From NCBI GenBank assembly GCA_027625915.1, contig JANTQA010000045.1, positions 186,001 to 250,000 of the forward strand: DNA of 64,000 bases, read 5' to 3'. Shown here in pieces: positions 34,937 through 46,600 of the stretch; position 1 is the stretch's first letter; every line of letters begins with the position of its first letter. Under the pieces are notes generated by a model. The model did no database searches. It was not told the origin of the DNA and worked only from the letters and a program-made list of their open reading frames with translations. The position numbers were made by a program, and so were the translations under genes. This DNA comes from Anaeramoeba flamelloides. Taxonomy: Eukaryota; Metamonada; Anaeramoebidae.

Positions 34937-36280
34937 GTATTATCATTGATCATAATAATAATAATTTGTATTTTCAAGCTGAATATTAATTCATTTTTTT
35001 TATCCTTTGTTTGTTTTTTTTTTTTAAATAGTGAATATCTGTCGTTATTTAAATGGATTTCAGTAAATAAAGTAATATATTTTACTTGATAGGGTGATAT
35101 TTATAACACCCAGAAATAAAAAGATATATCTTATTTTTAAAACAACCTCTTAATTTATGTAGGTTATTTTTAGTTGAAGTTTGAAAATATTTCATGAAAA
35201 AAAAAAATAAAAAAAATTCCCAAAATTTTTTTAAAGTTTTTCTATACATTATTTTTGAATCATACAAGCTAGATAAATTTTAGAATACTTGTTAAAAGTT
35301 TTAAAAATAATTATTCCAACTAAATAAAAATGTTTTTATCTTGAATACTACATTTTTAAAAACTTATTTCCCCATCCCTCTTTGAGTCTCAAAATAAAAT
35401 TTAGACATCAACTAGAATAAATTTAAATGCCTTTTTTTTAATAAAAAAATAATAAATGGTTAATTAAAAACAAGAAAAAAATTATATTTCTTCTATTTTT
35501 CTGTCTTTTCCTTCTGTTAATTTTTCGAGACTTTTCCAAAAGGTCTTAACCAGATATTTCTCAAATAAATAATAATAATAAATTGAAAACTTCAAGAATA
35601 CTCTAAATAAGTAAAGAATTATTTAAAAAAGTTTTTTTTTTTCAGAAATGGCAAATATAAATATTCACAGAATACTGGTTATTTATTATCATTTTTAAAA
35701 CATTACTATCAAAAAAAAAAAAAAAAACGCTAATACTTTGTAAAGTGGGTATCCACTTTTCTTTTCATTTTTTGAATTTTTTCCATGGAGGAACAGAAAT
35801 TTATTCAACTTAATCCAGATATTAAATATTTAAATATTCAAAATTATTTATCTTTAATTTTTTTTTCATAATAATTCAATTTATTTATTTGTAATGAGCT
35901 ATTTAAACTAAAAGCTATCAAATTTTTCTGATCTCAATTTTATACAACATTTTTTAGGTGTAAAAACTACTATTTATTTTTTTTTTTCTTTTTGATACTA
36001 AAAAATGTTTTAAAAGACGTTTAGTATCTAAAAAAGCTCCGAATCGAACAAAATAAAATATAAGGCTGTTTTATTGTTGAAAAAAAAATGATTTATCCTT
36101 TTACAAACTGTAAATTTATTGTACATATTGTTAAAGCTTGTTTTTTACCAAAAAATTATAATTATTGTTTTTATTTTTTTATAAATATTTTGATAAAACA
36201 TCCTTTGAAATAAATACCCAAGAGGACAATTTAATCACTATTATTATTTCATATAATTTGATATTACCAATTGACAAATA

Positions 36281-37404
36281 AAATATTTTCCAGTCAAATA
36301 GACTTGGATTTCAAGAGAATATTATTTGAAATATAATACCCATTTTTTTTTTAGAAATGCCTTATTTTACAGCCAATGAAAAATCGCTGTGAAGTAATTT
36401 GATGTGTTTAATAAGTGAGCCATTCCTCTAAAAATGAATTGAGAAGAAATAATTTTTGAAATTTCAGAATTTAAAGTCATTTTTTCACATTTTTGATTTT
36501 TTCTTTTTTTCAATTTTTTTTTGCAATTTTATTTTTATTACAAGATCGTTATTCACAAAGCAAAAATGTGTTATTTTAATGTTATTGAAATAGTGGGAAA
36601 ATGATTTTATAGAAATTATATTGATTTTATAAAAAATACCTTTATTCTTCAATTGTAGATCAAAGTAACTTGATTTTTTTTCTCAATAGGTTAACTAAGA
36701 ATTTTAGTTTTTCTTAATTTATGAAGATATATTGATTGGATTTCTAAAACTGGTTCCAATTTAAATGGTTTTTATCATATATTTTCTAGTTATTAGAGTT
36801 CCTTTGAATTCGAATTTTTCAAAAAACATTAAAAATTATAATATTCTGATTCCATGGAACAAAAAAACAGAATTTTTTATTTTTCCTAAATTCGATCAAA
36901 AAAAAAAAGTCTTTCTTTTGATTCCATTTTTCGAGTAAAAAAATTTTCGTATCAGGAACAAACTTAAAAACATCTTCTGAGGAAAAGATGATGTAAACTA
37001 AAAATCTCATGAAGAAAAACCGCAAATATTTATATTTTTTTCAGAATTATTAAATTCTTTTTAATAATTTTTAAAAAAAAATTATTAAATAGTAAATTTT
37101 GAGAATGATGAGATTCTATTAAAAACCCAAATTTAAACAAGAAATAAGTTGAGACTAATCATTGAAATAAAAAAAAATCATTTGATTTTATTGAATCAAA
37201 AATAAAATTATTTGAGGTTTATTTTTGGTAAAGAATCAAAATGTGAACTCTGATATTGGATGATTAAATTTGCTTAATATGGATCTCAAATATTCTCTAA
37301 TGTGTATCATTCTACTTATTTCTGATTTGTTCTCCAAAGGCAAATTATAAAAAATACTTGATATTTGAAAATTTCTTTGTAACCTCTCTCTCAGAAACAA
37401 AGTT
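36281..37404 (+). mobile_element. H element, copy 1
   Basis: TA-flanked (36279-36280, 37405-37406). The left end AAATATTTTCCAGTCAAATA and the right end TCAGAAACAAAGTT (reversed AACTTTGTTTCTGAGAG) fit the E-type terminus. Internal similarity to H copy 2 includes CACATTTTTGATTTTTTC and TTATTGAAATAGTGGGAAAA, and a right segment with TTATTTCTGATTTGTTCT is shared with all three H copies. Confidence 0.5.
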
Positions 37405-38049
37405 TAGAACGACTACAAAGAGAATTTTATTTGAAATGTAAAAAAAAATGACTACTTTTTTGGAAATAGCATATATAATGATTCAATTTAAATATTTTAC
37501 ATGATCTATTGATTTTTAAAAGCTAATGTCACATTACAGTAATGTATAAAGATAAATTAAATTTTCAAAGTTCCATTTTTTTCTTAGAATAGCCCTCGAA
37601 GAGATTAGATTTTCTCTTGATTCAAAATAAAAAATAAAAAAAACTTATTTAATATGATTCTTCTACTCTCTTTTCAACTTCTGAAAGAGAAAGGGAAACT
37701 GGAAGTGAACAAAAGCCAATAAATGATTTAAAAAAATAAAAATAACTTTTGTGTGTCTTTTTGAATTTATTTGCCAGAGGTGTTGTTGTTGGATATTATT
37801 AAAAATAATAAGATTTGTGAAATTTGATATTCTTCATTATAAAATCATTTTTTTAATAACTGAATCAACTGTGTCGACTTTAAGTCGAATTTGTTTTCTA
37901 TTTATTTAAGAGGAAAAGAAAAGAAGGTAATTATTTGAAGAATAAAACATTTGGAATGTAAATAATCAAGTCAAAAAGAAGAAAAACTGAAAAAAGAAAA
38001 CAATAAATTTACATAAAAAAGATTAAAAGAAAAAACGAGAGAAAGCTAT

Positions 38050-38639
38050 TTACATATCGTGAGCCAATTTGACTACAAATTTTAGATCTGTGTCTAATTG
38101 CTTTGTTTTTGTAATTAATTCATACAGACCCTCAATCGAGTCTACAACAGATTGGTTCATTTTCAAAGAACTTTCATCAAATAATTGCATTGAATCTTGT
38201 GAGATTGTAGACATCTGTTAACATTAAAAATGAATGAGTTTGAATTCAAAAAAAAAAAGTAATAATGGAATTAAGGATTTTTCTTCTTTTTTGTTTTGTT
38301 TTCTTTTTTATTTTTTCTATTTGTGTTTTGTTTTTTTCGAAAAAATTAAAAAAAAAAAAACAAAACACAAAAAAAAGAACGAAGAACTAGAACAAAAAAA
38401 CCTACAGCTGACAAGGCATTTTTTAAAATCCCAAAGAAGTGGTTTAAATTTTCGTTTGCAATTTTGGATTGCTCTTCCAAATTTTTTATTGTTTCTTTAA
38501 TATTAGTTAATTCGTTATCAATTTTTAATTCGTGTAGTGGGGAAGGAACAACCATTGATTTGATTTGGATCTCGTCTACACTTTTTTCTTGTTGTTTTGT
38601 TTGAGTATTTTTTTCTTGTTGGTTGTTTTGTTCGCTCAT
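38050..38639 (-). CDS. Short BORCS6-like coiled-coil protein
   Basis: On the minus strand exon 1 is 38639-38406 and exon 2 is 38214-38050 (intron GTAGGT...ACAG, 191 bp), phase 0, 132 residues. The N-terminus is polar and Gln/Lys-rich (1-35). Residues 36-78 form a heptad-like helix with NIKETIKNLEEQ. Exon 2 has SVVDSIEGLYELITKTKQLD then LKFVVKLAHDM at the C-terminus. The pattern of a helix ending in a V-x-x-S-I-x-x-x-Y-x-L-x-x-K-x-x-x-L-D segment recalls the C-terminal domain of BORCS6 (lyspersin), a subunit of the lysosome-positioning BORC complex. Human BORCS6 is much longer, so this would be the conserved core alone. It is transcribed away from the TMEM42-like gene 529 bp upstream, and the two may share a promoter region. 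The gene structure is firm; the family is probable. Confidence 0.65.
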
Positions 38640-39168
38640 TGATTGTAAAGAGAATAAAAAAGTAAAAAAAATGTTTTATCAAGTCAAATTTAATTCCCCT
38701 TGAAGGAAATCTCAACGAGTCTATGAAGAGATTACCCTACACTTCAAAAAGAAGTGTCACCGAAAAAGTTACAAGTCCGTATCTTTGTAATTGAAATAAG
38801 ATCAAATTTTATTTGATACTATATTTCTCTATCTGTACATTTCGTGTCATTATAGAGTTTGCAATTGACCCAAAAGGTAACAGTGCGTAGAACATAAAAA
38901 GAATCAAACAAATAAATAGAGATCAAAATTACTATCTATTTCTCGAAAAACCTCTTTTAGCAAAAAAAATAGTCATAGAGGACAATGAAGTGAAAAATTA
39001 TTCACATTTTTTTTATACAAATAACAGTCATCTGTTACTCAAATTTATTCCATTTTAAAATTTGTTAAAGTTTAGTAAACTTGATTGTTTGTCAAAGAGT
39101 AGATCAAGTGTCCGAAGGGAGTCTAAACAAAATCATTTTTTTGACTATTTTTTAGTTACTTTTTTTTT
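38640..39168. promoter_or_regulatory. Divergent intergenic region of the BORCS6-like and TMEM42-like genes
   Basis: 529 bp between two start codons facing outward. It is less T-homopolymeric than other spacers and holds none of the repeats found elsewhere, so it probably contains both promoters. No specific site is recognised. Confidence 0.45.
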
Positions 39169-39705
39169 ATGTTGAAATTTATCTCTCCAATTCTCGCAGG
39201 TTTTTTTGGATGCTTAAGTTCTGTTATGGGAAAGTTGGGATCAAGCGACTTTCTTGTGAATACAATTTGGCTACGGATACCTTTTTTTGGTTTGATGTTT
39301 CTTTCAAATGCGCTAATGTTTAATTTCCAAGCAAAGGCAATGACTTTATTTGGGAGTGCAAATGCCACAACAATCATCACGGGAGTCAACATTTTTTTTT
39401 CTGCATTATTTGGGCGCCTCCTTTTTCAGGAAGAACTCACATTTTATTGGTTCATTGGATCAGTTTTTATTACTCTTGGGATTAGTGTAATTACTTATGG
39501 GGAATCAAAAGAGAGTAAACTCAAAAAATCGGAGGAAGAAGAAACAAAAAAAGAGAAAAAAACACAAACCAAAAAAGAAACAAAAACAGAAACAGAAACA
39601 GAAAAGGAAAAAGAAATAAAAACAGAATCAGAAATAGGTCGAGAAAAAAAAAAAGAAGTTCTAAAAGAAAAAGAGAAAAGAAAGAAACAAAAAAAGGATA
39701 AATAA
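39169..39705 (+). CDS. TMEM42-like EamA/DMT membrane protein
   Basis: Single exon, 178 residues. Four hydrophobic segments: about 4-22, 33-52, 65-85 and 90-109. The motif run SNALMFNFQAKAM, then ANATTIITGVNIFFSALFG, then LLFQEELTFYWFIG and ITLGISVITYGE matches TMEM42 (human: TNSLMWTFFSRGL, SNILSSAFLG, YGE, LILCGL) in order and spacing. TMEM42 is a single-repeat member of the drug/metabolite transporter superfamily, and its substrate is unknown. After residue 112 the human protein soon ends. Here a ~65-residue Lys/Glu/Thr-rich tail follows, presumably cytosolic. AATAAA lies at 39732. The start ATG opens directly into the first membrane helix and no upstream exon is needed. Confidence 0.75.
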   Translation: MLKFISPILAGFFGCLSSVMGKLGSSDFLVNTIWLRIPFFGLMFLSNALMFNFQAKAMTLFGSANATTIITGVNIFFSALFGRLLFQEELTFYWFIGSVFITLGISVITYGESKESKLKKSEEEETKKEKKTQTKKETKTETETEKEKEIKTESEIGREKKKEVLKEKEKRKKQKKDK

Positions 39706-39909
39706 TGTGAAATAATTATTACAAACAAATCAATAAATATTCAAAAACTATTATTCATTTATTGTTAATCATCATTTTTGACAATACACAAACCACAGAA
39801 TTCATTTAGTCAGATCAACAGTAATTTAATTTGAACATTACGATCTCATAAACTATAAAAATCAGAATTTTCTCAATACGAATTGATAAATAGTGTGTTT
39901 TGGAGAATA

Positions 39910-40392
39910 CAGTGGTGTAAAAATAACCCGTGTTTTTTATTTTAACCCATTACTAAAATTTAACTCATGCAAAAAATATTGGCTGACTGTAGAAATACAA
40001 GAAAAGAAACAAATCAATGGGACGAAAACAGTAAATAAACAAGAAATATGGTTCTTTAAATAAATTTTAAAAAAGAATTATGAAGAAATTGAAAGATTAA
40101 AATATAATTTTTTGACAAAAAACCTGAGAAAAATGTAATTTTTTTAATTTTAAAAAGAAATTTTTTCATCTCACAAATTTTGTAAATATGACGAAATTTT
40201 TGAAACAAAAGTATTTAATATTATTGAGTCATTTCGATTAATCAAATATCTAACCTCTAAAGTTAATTTTAATCTGAACCAATAATATATGTGTGTCTAC
40301 CTATCTTCTAATACCAAAGTCTGAAAAAAAAACACGAGTTAAATTTTTGTAATGGTGTTAAAGGTTTTCAACACAGGTTATTTACACCACTG
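39910..40392. mobile_element. N element: TA-flanked, ~60-bp terminal inverted repeats
   Basis: Flanked by TA (39908-39909, 40393-40394). The left end is CAGTGGTGTAAAAATAACCC; the right end reverse-complemented is CAGTGGTGTAAATAACCTG, and similarity continues through TTTAACACCATTACAAAAAT-like sequence to about 60 bp. The interior has no intact frame. Ends and target fit a Tc1/mariner MITE. Single copy in the window. Confidence 0.75.
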
Positions 40393-40930
40393 TAAATTCT
40401 TTATTTTAAAAAAAAGTGAAAATTAAAAAGTTTTAAAAGGTTTTTATCTATTTGTTCTCTTTCGTCTTTTCAACTGTTTTTGATCTAAAATTTCAAACTT
40501 TATGTATTAATTTTTTTAAAAAAATAACAAAAGAAATGCTTTCTTTTAAATAAAATACGTACTTGGACAAGTAGCTGTTCAAATTTAGAAATATTTACCA
40601 CAAATAATTTTTTTTTAGATTTATGAAACTATTCATTGAAAATTTAATTTGCACTTTTTTTTTCACTCAACTAATCAATAATTATAATTTCAAATCTCAC
40701 AATATATGAAGTTTTTGTAATTTACTCTCTTCATAAAAATAAATAAAATAAAATATATGAAATTTTTAATTCGATGAGGGAAATTCATTGATTTAATTTT
40801 TTTTTAAAAAATGGGGCTTTTGGGGGTTCCTTAGATGATCATAAATTTGGATTGCTTTTGCTAATTAAAATAGTTTTCAGAAATTTAGAAAATATGAAAA
40901 GAATTTTCCGAACTTTTAAAGAATAAGATC

Positions 40931-40933
<3 letters not shown>

Positions 40934-40975
<42 letters not shown>
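40934..40975. repeat. (TA)n microsatellite
   Basis: About 21 TA units, the longest in the window and a likely hotspot for length variation. Confidence 0.9.
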
Positions 40976-40977
<2 letters not shown>

Positions 40978-41196
40978 CACTAATAGTTATCGTAATTAAT
41001 AATCAATTTGGGTGTTTTTTTTATATTTTTTGAGTAGTTTTTTGAGTTATCTGTTAATTTTTAGATAATTATATTTTTTTAATATTTTCAAAATATATAA
41101 AGAATTTCAGTAAATAAAAAAAAGTGATACTAATCCTTCAAATTGTGAAATGTTATTTTCTGAATGAATTTTTAGAAGGGTAAGTCGGGAATTCTA

Positions 41197-41892
41197 AAAT
41201 ATTTTTCAATCAAGGTGCCCAGTTTTAATCGGAAATATATATGTTTTAAGGATTTGCGTCGATATTAGAAAAAAAAAATATATTTTGAAAATTTTCAAAA
41301 TTGAAATCATTTTTTTACACATTTTTGTTTTTTTTTTTCGATTTTTTTTTTACACGTAATTCAATTGCTATTTTTTTAATATTGCAAGGTCAATAGTCAC
41401 TTTATAAAAACATGTTATTCATAGGTTATTGAAACTGTGGAATTGATTGTTGAGAAATCATATTTATTTCTATTGGGATTTTATCCAATTTTTAATCTTG
41501 ATATTTGGTTAATAAATGGGGAAAATTTTCACTTCCTTTTCATTTTCTTTTTCTCAATAGAGACCAAAAATCCCAGTATACTTAGTTTGGGGTGGGGTAT
41601 TTATATAAGAGTATTATGGGAAATGAAGTGAAAATTGTTTCCTATTTATTATCAAAATACTGTAGAAGAATAAAATGAACATTGTTGTTTTTCTAAACGA
41701 GTCATTAGAATTTGAGTTTTTCTTAATTTTGTTAAAATCTATTAATTTGTTAGTTTTATTTCAGATGGATATCAACCATCCTTTTATGAGTATTATTCTG
41801 TTTGTTTCTTATTTGTTCTTCGTGTGTCAATTATTTATAAAATAATTGATTTTAGGAAAAAAAAAATTGGTACCCTTTGACTGAAAAAAATT
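41197..41892 (+). mobile_element. H element, copy 2
   Basis: TA at 41195-41196. The left end is AAATATTTTTCAATCAAGGT and the right end CCCTTTGACTGAAAAAAATT (reversed AATTTTTTTCAGTCAAAGGG). It is similar to H copy 1 from ACACATTTTTGTTTTTTTTT onward, and near its right end to 46.2-46.4 kb (AGTTTTATTTCAGA, then ACCAACC or TCAACCATCC). Confidence 0.55.
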
Positions 41893-43657
41893 TAATATTG
41901 TTGAATCTAGATTGATATTTTTATACTTTTTTGATAAAAAGTATCATTCTATTACGAGATGCCAAAAATATGCGATAAATCATTTGGAATTGATCAGTAC
42001 TTCTGTATTGTGAACAATTTCATTGAAATTTTCCAGATTTTAGGTTGTTTTAAGGTGTAGATACATTTTTAAAAAATTTGAATACAAGAATATTTTTGAG
42101 TCTGGAATCACAAAAACAATTTTTTTGACAAAAGTGCATAAAGTTTAACAATCTGGGGTAATGTGATATACTCCAATATGATTAATTTACAAACCAATTA
42201 AAAAATGGAAATCAAAATAATTAAAATATTGATTAAAAAGAAATAAATAAAAATTATCAATTTTTTGATCTTAACTGAAATTTTTGATGTAATCCCTTCT
42301 CTTTTTCTTGGCTTTATTTTTTATTCTTCAAAAAACTTTATTTTGTAAAATTTTTGATCAACAAATAATACACAAAAAAAATATATAATATTTAAAATAA
42401 TGGAAATCCCGAAATGATTGAAATAACTCTTTAAAATATCTTAATAAAAATTTTTAACTTAAAATTTTTTTTATTTCTTTGAAATTTTTACAATATAATA
42501 TTTTCGTATAAATTTTCATTGTTTTTTTTTCAATTATTCAAGTAAAAAAAAAAAAAAAGTTATTAATGTATTTCTTTACTTCATCTAAGATAAATTTTTC
42601 ATACAAAAAAATTAAACAATTGCAAAAAAAAAATTTAATATAATTTAGCTGTTTTCGAAAAATGAATTTTTAAAAATTTTATTTTGTCAATATTTTTTAA
42701 ATTTTTTTTATTGTTAAATAAGTTGTACTGATATAGTCAAAGTGTGATCACAATAACATTGGGAAGGTTTATGTGTTAGAAAATGAGGAAAATGATTTTA
42801 TTATCCTCAGTACTGGAAATACCAGTATTTTTTTTTTATTATTAATCCGTTGTACAATCAATGTATTTGGTCATATAAGAGATATGATTTGTAACAATTT
42901 GAATTTAAGATCTAGAAAACCAATATTTTTTTCCACATGATCAGAGGTGATATCACTGTGCCTATTTCCAAAAGAGACATACAGTTTCGATCTCTAAATA
43001 TTTTATTTTTTAAGGATAAATGTAATTAAAATTTATCAAATTGTTTTGACAAAATCTATGTATTTTGTTTAAGGTACTAATCTCTATTAAATTTTTTTAC
43101 CTAAATTTAATAGGGATAGCGAATAGTTTTTGCCAAATACTTAGATTTGAAATCCCCATGTTTATTTTCAATATTAAACATGTTTTTCGATAATGAATCC
43201 TTATTTAGAAACTGGTCCAAAAAAAAATAATAGGGAATCGTCCCTTAAAACAATTCAAATTCAGAGAATAATATATTTTTTAGTTTTATGAATTGTGTGA
43301 ACCATTGAAAATCATAACTTTTCGATGACTTTTTGGTAACCATCCGATTGAATTGAATTTCTCGAGATCAATAAATAAATTGAATTGAATTATAAAACAC
43401 TTTATTGGGTGTAATTGTATTCAGCTGTGAAAGTAACAGAGAAAAATATTTGGATTTTTTTTTTTGATACAATTTCAAACAATCCTTAATTATTAAAGTT
43501 TTTCTAAAATACAATAAGAGTGTTTGAATTGTGAATCTATGACAAGTTACACTCTACTTTTTTTGGAATAAGTTTGTCCAAGTTTATAGGATTTCATTTT
43601 ATTTTTTATTCTTTTGTCTGTTAAAAAGTTGGTTATTGAATTTCAAAAATAAAGTAA

Positions 43658-46600
43658 ATGAATAAACAATCTTTTAGCAACCTAGAAAAATCTATTGAAA
43701 CAGGGTTCATCAGAACCAAGGAATTCTTTGAGTCGGACTTTGGAGAACTACCATCTGAACTTCCTTTATCAAACCCCTTTCTAAGTTCGATGATCAAATA
43801 TTATTCTTTGTATTCGAATTCGTCGCCTGTTGAAATTGAAACAAAAAAAAGAAAAAAACGTAATTTGGAGCAAGTGACAAGTGGAAACGATAAAAAAGAA
43901 CAAGGGCAAGAACAAAAAAAAGGAAAGGGAAAAGGAAAAGGCAACGAAAAAGACAAACAGAAAGGAAAAGTAGAAGAAATGGAATGGGAAGAAGAAAACA
44001 AGGATAAAACCGAAGAAGAAGAAAAAAAAAAAAAAAATTGAAGAAAAACAAAAGAAAGTAATGTCTTTGATCGAAGTCAAAGAAACTTCAAAAAAAAGGA
44101 GAACCAACCAAAACCAACCAAATTCCAACAAGTATCAAATTGTGCCCGTTACTGAATCGCTTCATCTCTCGAACACGACACTTACCCAAAACCAAAGAAA
44201 AGACCTGATGGTGTTAAATACCAAAAAGCGTAAAGAAGAGTTTCTTGCGAGGTTACCAAAACCAAAATTCCATCCACAATGGAAAGAGCTGTTTGTTATT
44301 GCTTCGCATGTCGGGTGGGTAAATTGTGTTGACGTTGAACCAGATAATGAATGGTTTGCAACAGGAAGTGATGATCGAACAATTAAACTTTTTGATCTTG
44401 CAAGTGGGAAACTCAAATTAACTCTAACGGGACATGTTGCTTCTGTACAAGACATTGCTATTAGTAAGAATTACCCATACCTCTTTTCTGTTGGTGCAGA
44501 CAAGCAAGTGAAATGTTGGGATCTCGAAACTAACACAGTAAGTACTCAATCATTGACTTCCTCCTTCTTCTTCTTCTTCTTCTTCTTTTTGTTCTTTTAC
44601 TTTTACTTTTACTTTTTCTTTTTCTTTTGATTGTTTTTGGTTTTATTTGATTGTTACCTTTTACTTTTATTTGAAAAGTATTTTAGTCTTTCTTGATAAA
44701 GACAGAGTAGGCTTGGTCGTCATTCGTTTTATCATTAATGTCAAATTTAAAATCCGTAAAATTCAAAAACCTGGAAATTTCATTTTTTTGATCAATCAAA
44801 AATATATATCGTTTTAGACAATCGACGTAATTTTTTCAAAGTATATTATTTTTCAGGATTTAACTTCAATTTGGAAATTGGATTAATTTTTCAAGAACCG
44901 GGCCCTTGTCGAGTCTGGTTAAATATTTGAAATTTCTGATAATTCAAAATTGATTTCTGTGATTTCTGTGATTTCTGTTGATTTTCAAGATTTTAAAGTA
45001 AAAAGTAAAATCCTATTTTAAAATTGTAAAAAAAATTGAGAAACTTGAAAATATTTTTAAAATATCAGAATGGCCCAAAATAGTTTTTTAAATATAATGT
45101 CCTTCTCTTTAATGTTTTTATAAATAACTAACAAATAAATTTATTTTTTAAAAAGAAAATGCTTTTTTCACAAAATTCATTCAGGACAATTTACGCACTT
45201 TTTCAATTATTTGCACAGTTTCAAGTTTTAAAAACAAATTCGAATACACTAAAGAGTTTTATCAAGATTTTGGTTTTTTATGTCCTTATATTTCCTTTTA
45301 TGAAATAATAAATAAAAATTACAATTTACTTTTTCATAATTAAAGTTTTTTTGTGAAACTTGGAAAAATGTTTCTGCAAATTGTTTGAAATTTTGACTTT
45401 TTGGCATAAAAGTCAAAAAGGTATTTTTAAAGCAATTACAACAAAAAACGAAACAAATTTCGTTTTTTGGACTTTTTTTATGAAATTATTTTTTTCGATT
45501 TCAACCTTTCTTCTCAAATCCAAAATTTAATAAACAATTCCAAAAAAAAACAAACTATGAATGGGAAACAAACCAAACTAAAAAGATAAATAAAGATTCA
45601 AAATTAAAAAAAAAAACAAAATTTAACACTTTAATATTGCCATTCATGAACACAACAAATATGAGGGCTTTGTTGATATTACCAACCAAAACAAGGTGTA
45701 AATGCTTTTCTTTTAAAAAAAAGTATTTTTCTTGTAAGTGATGTGCTTTTTGTATTATCCCTTTAAAATATTAATTCCTAATACAAAGATAGTTTTTGGA
45801 TCAATGGTTAAGAAAACAATTGATAATGTTGAGTTATTTGTTTGAATTAGCAAAAAAATTAAGTTCTGTTAACGTAAGTGATGCTAATAGTAAACAAATC
45901 TTAACTCAAACTAATACAAGATGGTATGTTATTTATTTTTGATAATGCCTAAAAAGAAAAACTACACTTCACTGATTATATGTGGCAAATCTGATGTGTA
46001 TTTTCGCAAAGACTGTTTTGCTCATGTTAATTTTCTGAAAACTCAATTTATTTCAAAAAAAGAAACTCTTAAAAAAACTTTTTTTTTATTTTCATTTTTT
46101 ATCATTGTTTTGATTCACCAACATGTTTGTAAGTGGTAGAGTAGTCGATGGTTGGTGGTATTTTTATAATTGTGGAAAAACTAATTTTTTAAAAAATACA
46201 CCAAACCTGTCTGGAATGACATATTTCAATTTTGAAAGAAAATATATTGATTTTTTAGTTTTATTTCAGACAAGTACCAACCATTCTTTGATTTGTATTA
46301 TTCTTATTATTTTCTTATTTCATCTTCAAAGGTCATTTATAAAAAATATTTGATATTTGAAAAAAAATGTTTTTTTTTTGGGATACACCTTTGAGTGAAA
46401 CAAAGTTTATTTTGAAAGGTTAATCTATTGTTTCCATAGTTATGACACAGCCACAAAAAATGATCAAATATTTTCTATTATTTCCTTTTGTTCAGATTTT
46501 AAACATAAAGGATAAAATTTATTTGAACTTTTTTTTTATGGGCACAGTGATATTTATTTAAGCAGTTCATAAATGTTCTAAATTTTAAAATTGTTGAACT

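Larger units (their letters stand above)
25420..38049. other. 12.6-kb gene-free region, repeat-rich
   Basis: No host gene supported. It contains the kinase polyadenylation signal (25441), a (TA)n tract (25758-25782), an (ATT)n tract (26900-26923), E copy 2 (27337-27904), an inverted G/palindrome/J cluster (28320-29420), a long inverted repeat (29589-29956), D copy 2 (30947-31728), J and truncated D copies (31.8-32.7 kb), an F element (33.36-33.92 kb), (TA)n (34912-34936) and H copy 1 (36281-37404). The Lys-rich frame at 33661-33897 is part of the F repeat. Confidence 0.6.
39706..43657. other. Gene-free 4-kb spacer with TIR elements
   Basis: Contains the N element (39910-40392), a (TA)n tract (40934-40975) and H copy 2 (41197-41892). 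The remainder is AT-rich with no credible frame. A short segment near 42948-42970 (GATATCACTGTGCC) recurs inverted near 46544. Confidence 0.6.

Noticed and set aside
43781-44131. Minus-strand Phe-rich frames opposite the Lys/Glu insert of PLRG1
   Set aside because: Shadow of a purine-rich coding strand; no domain.
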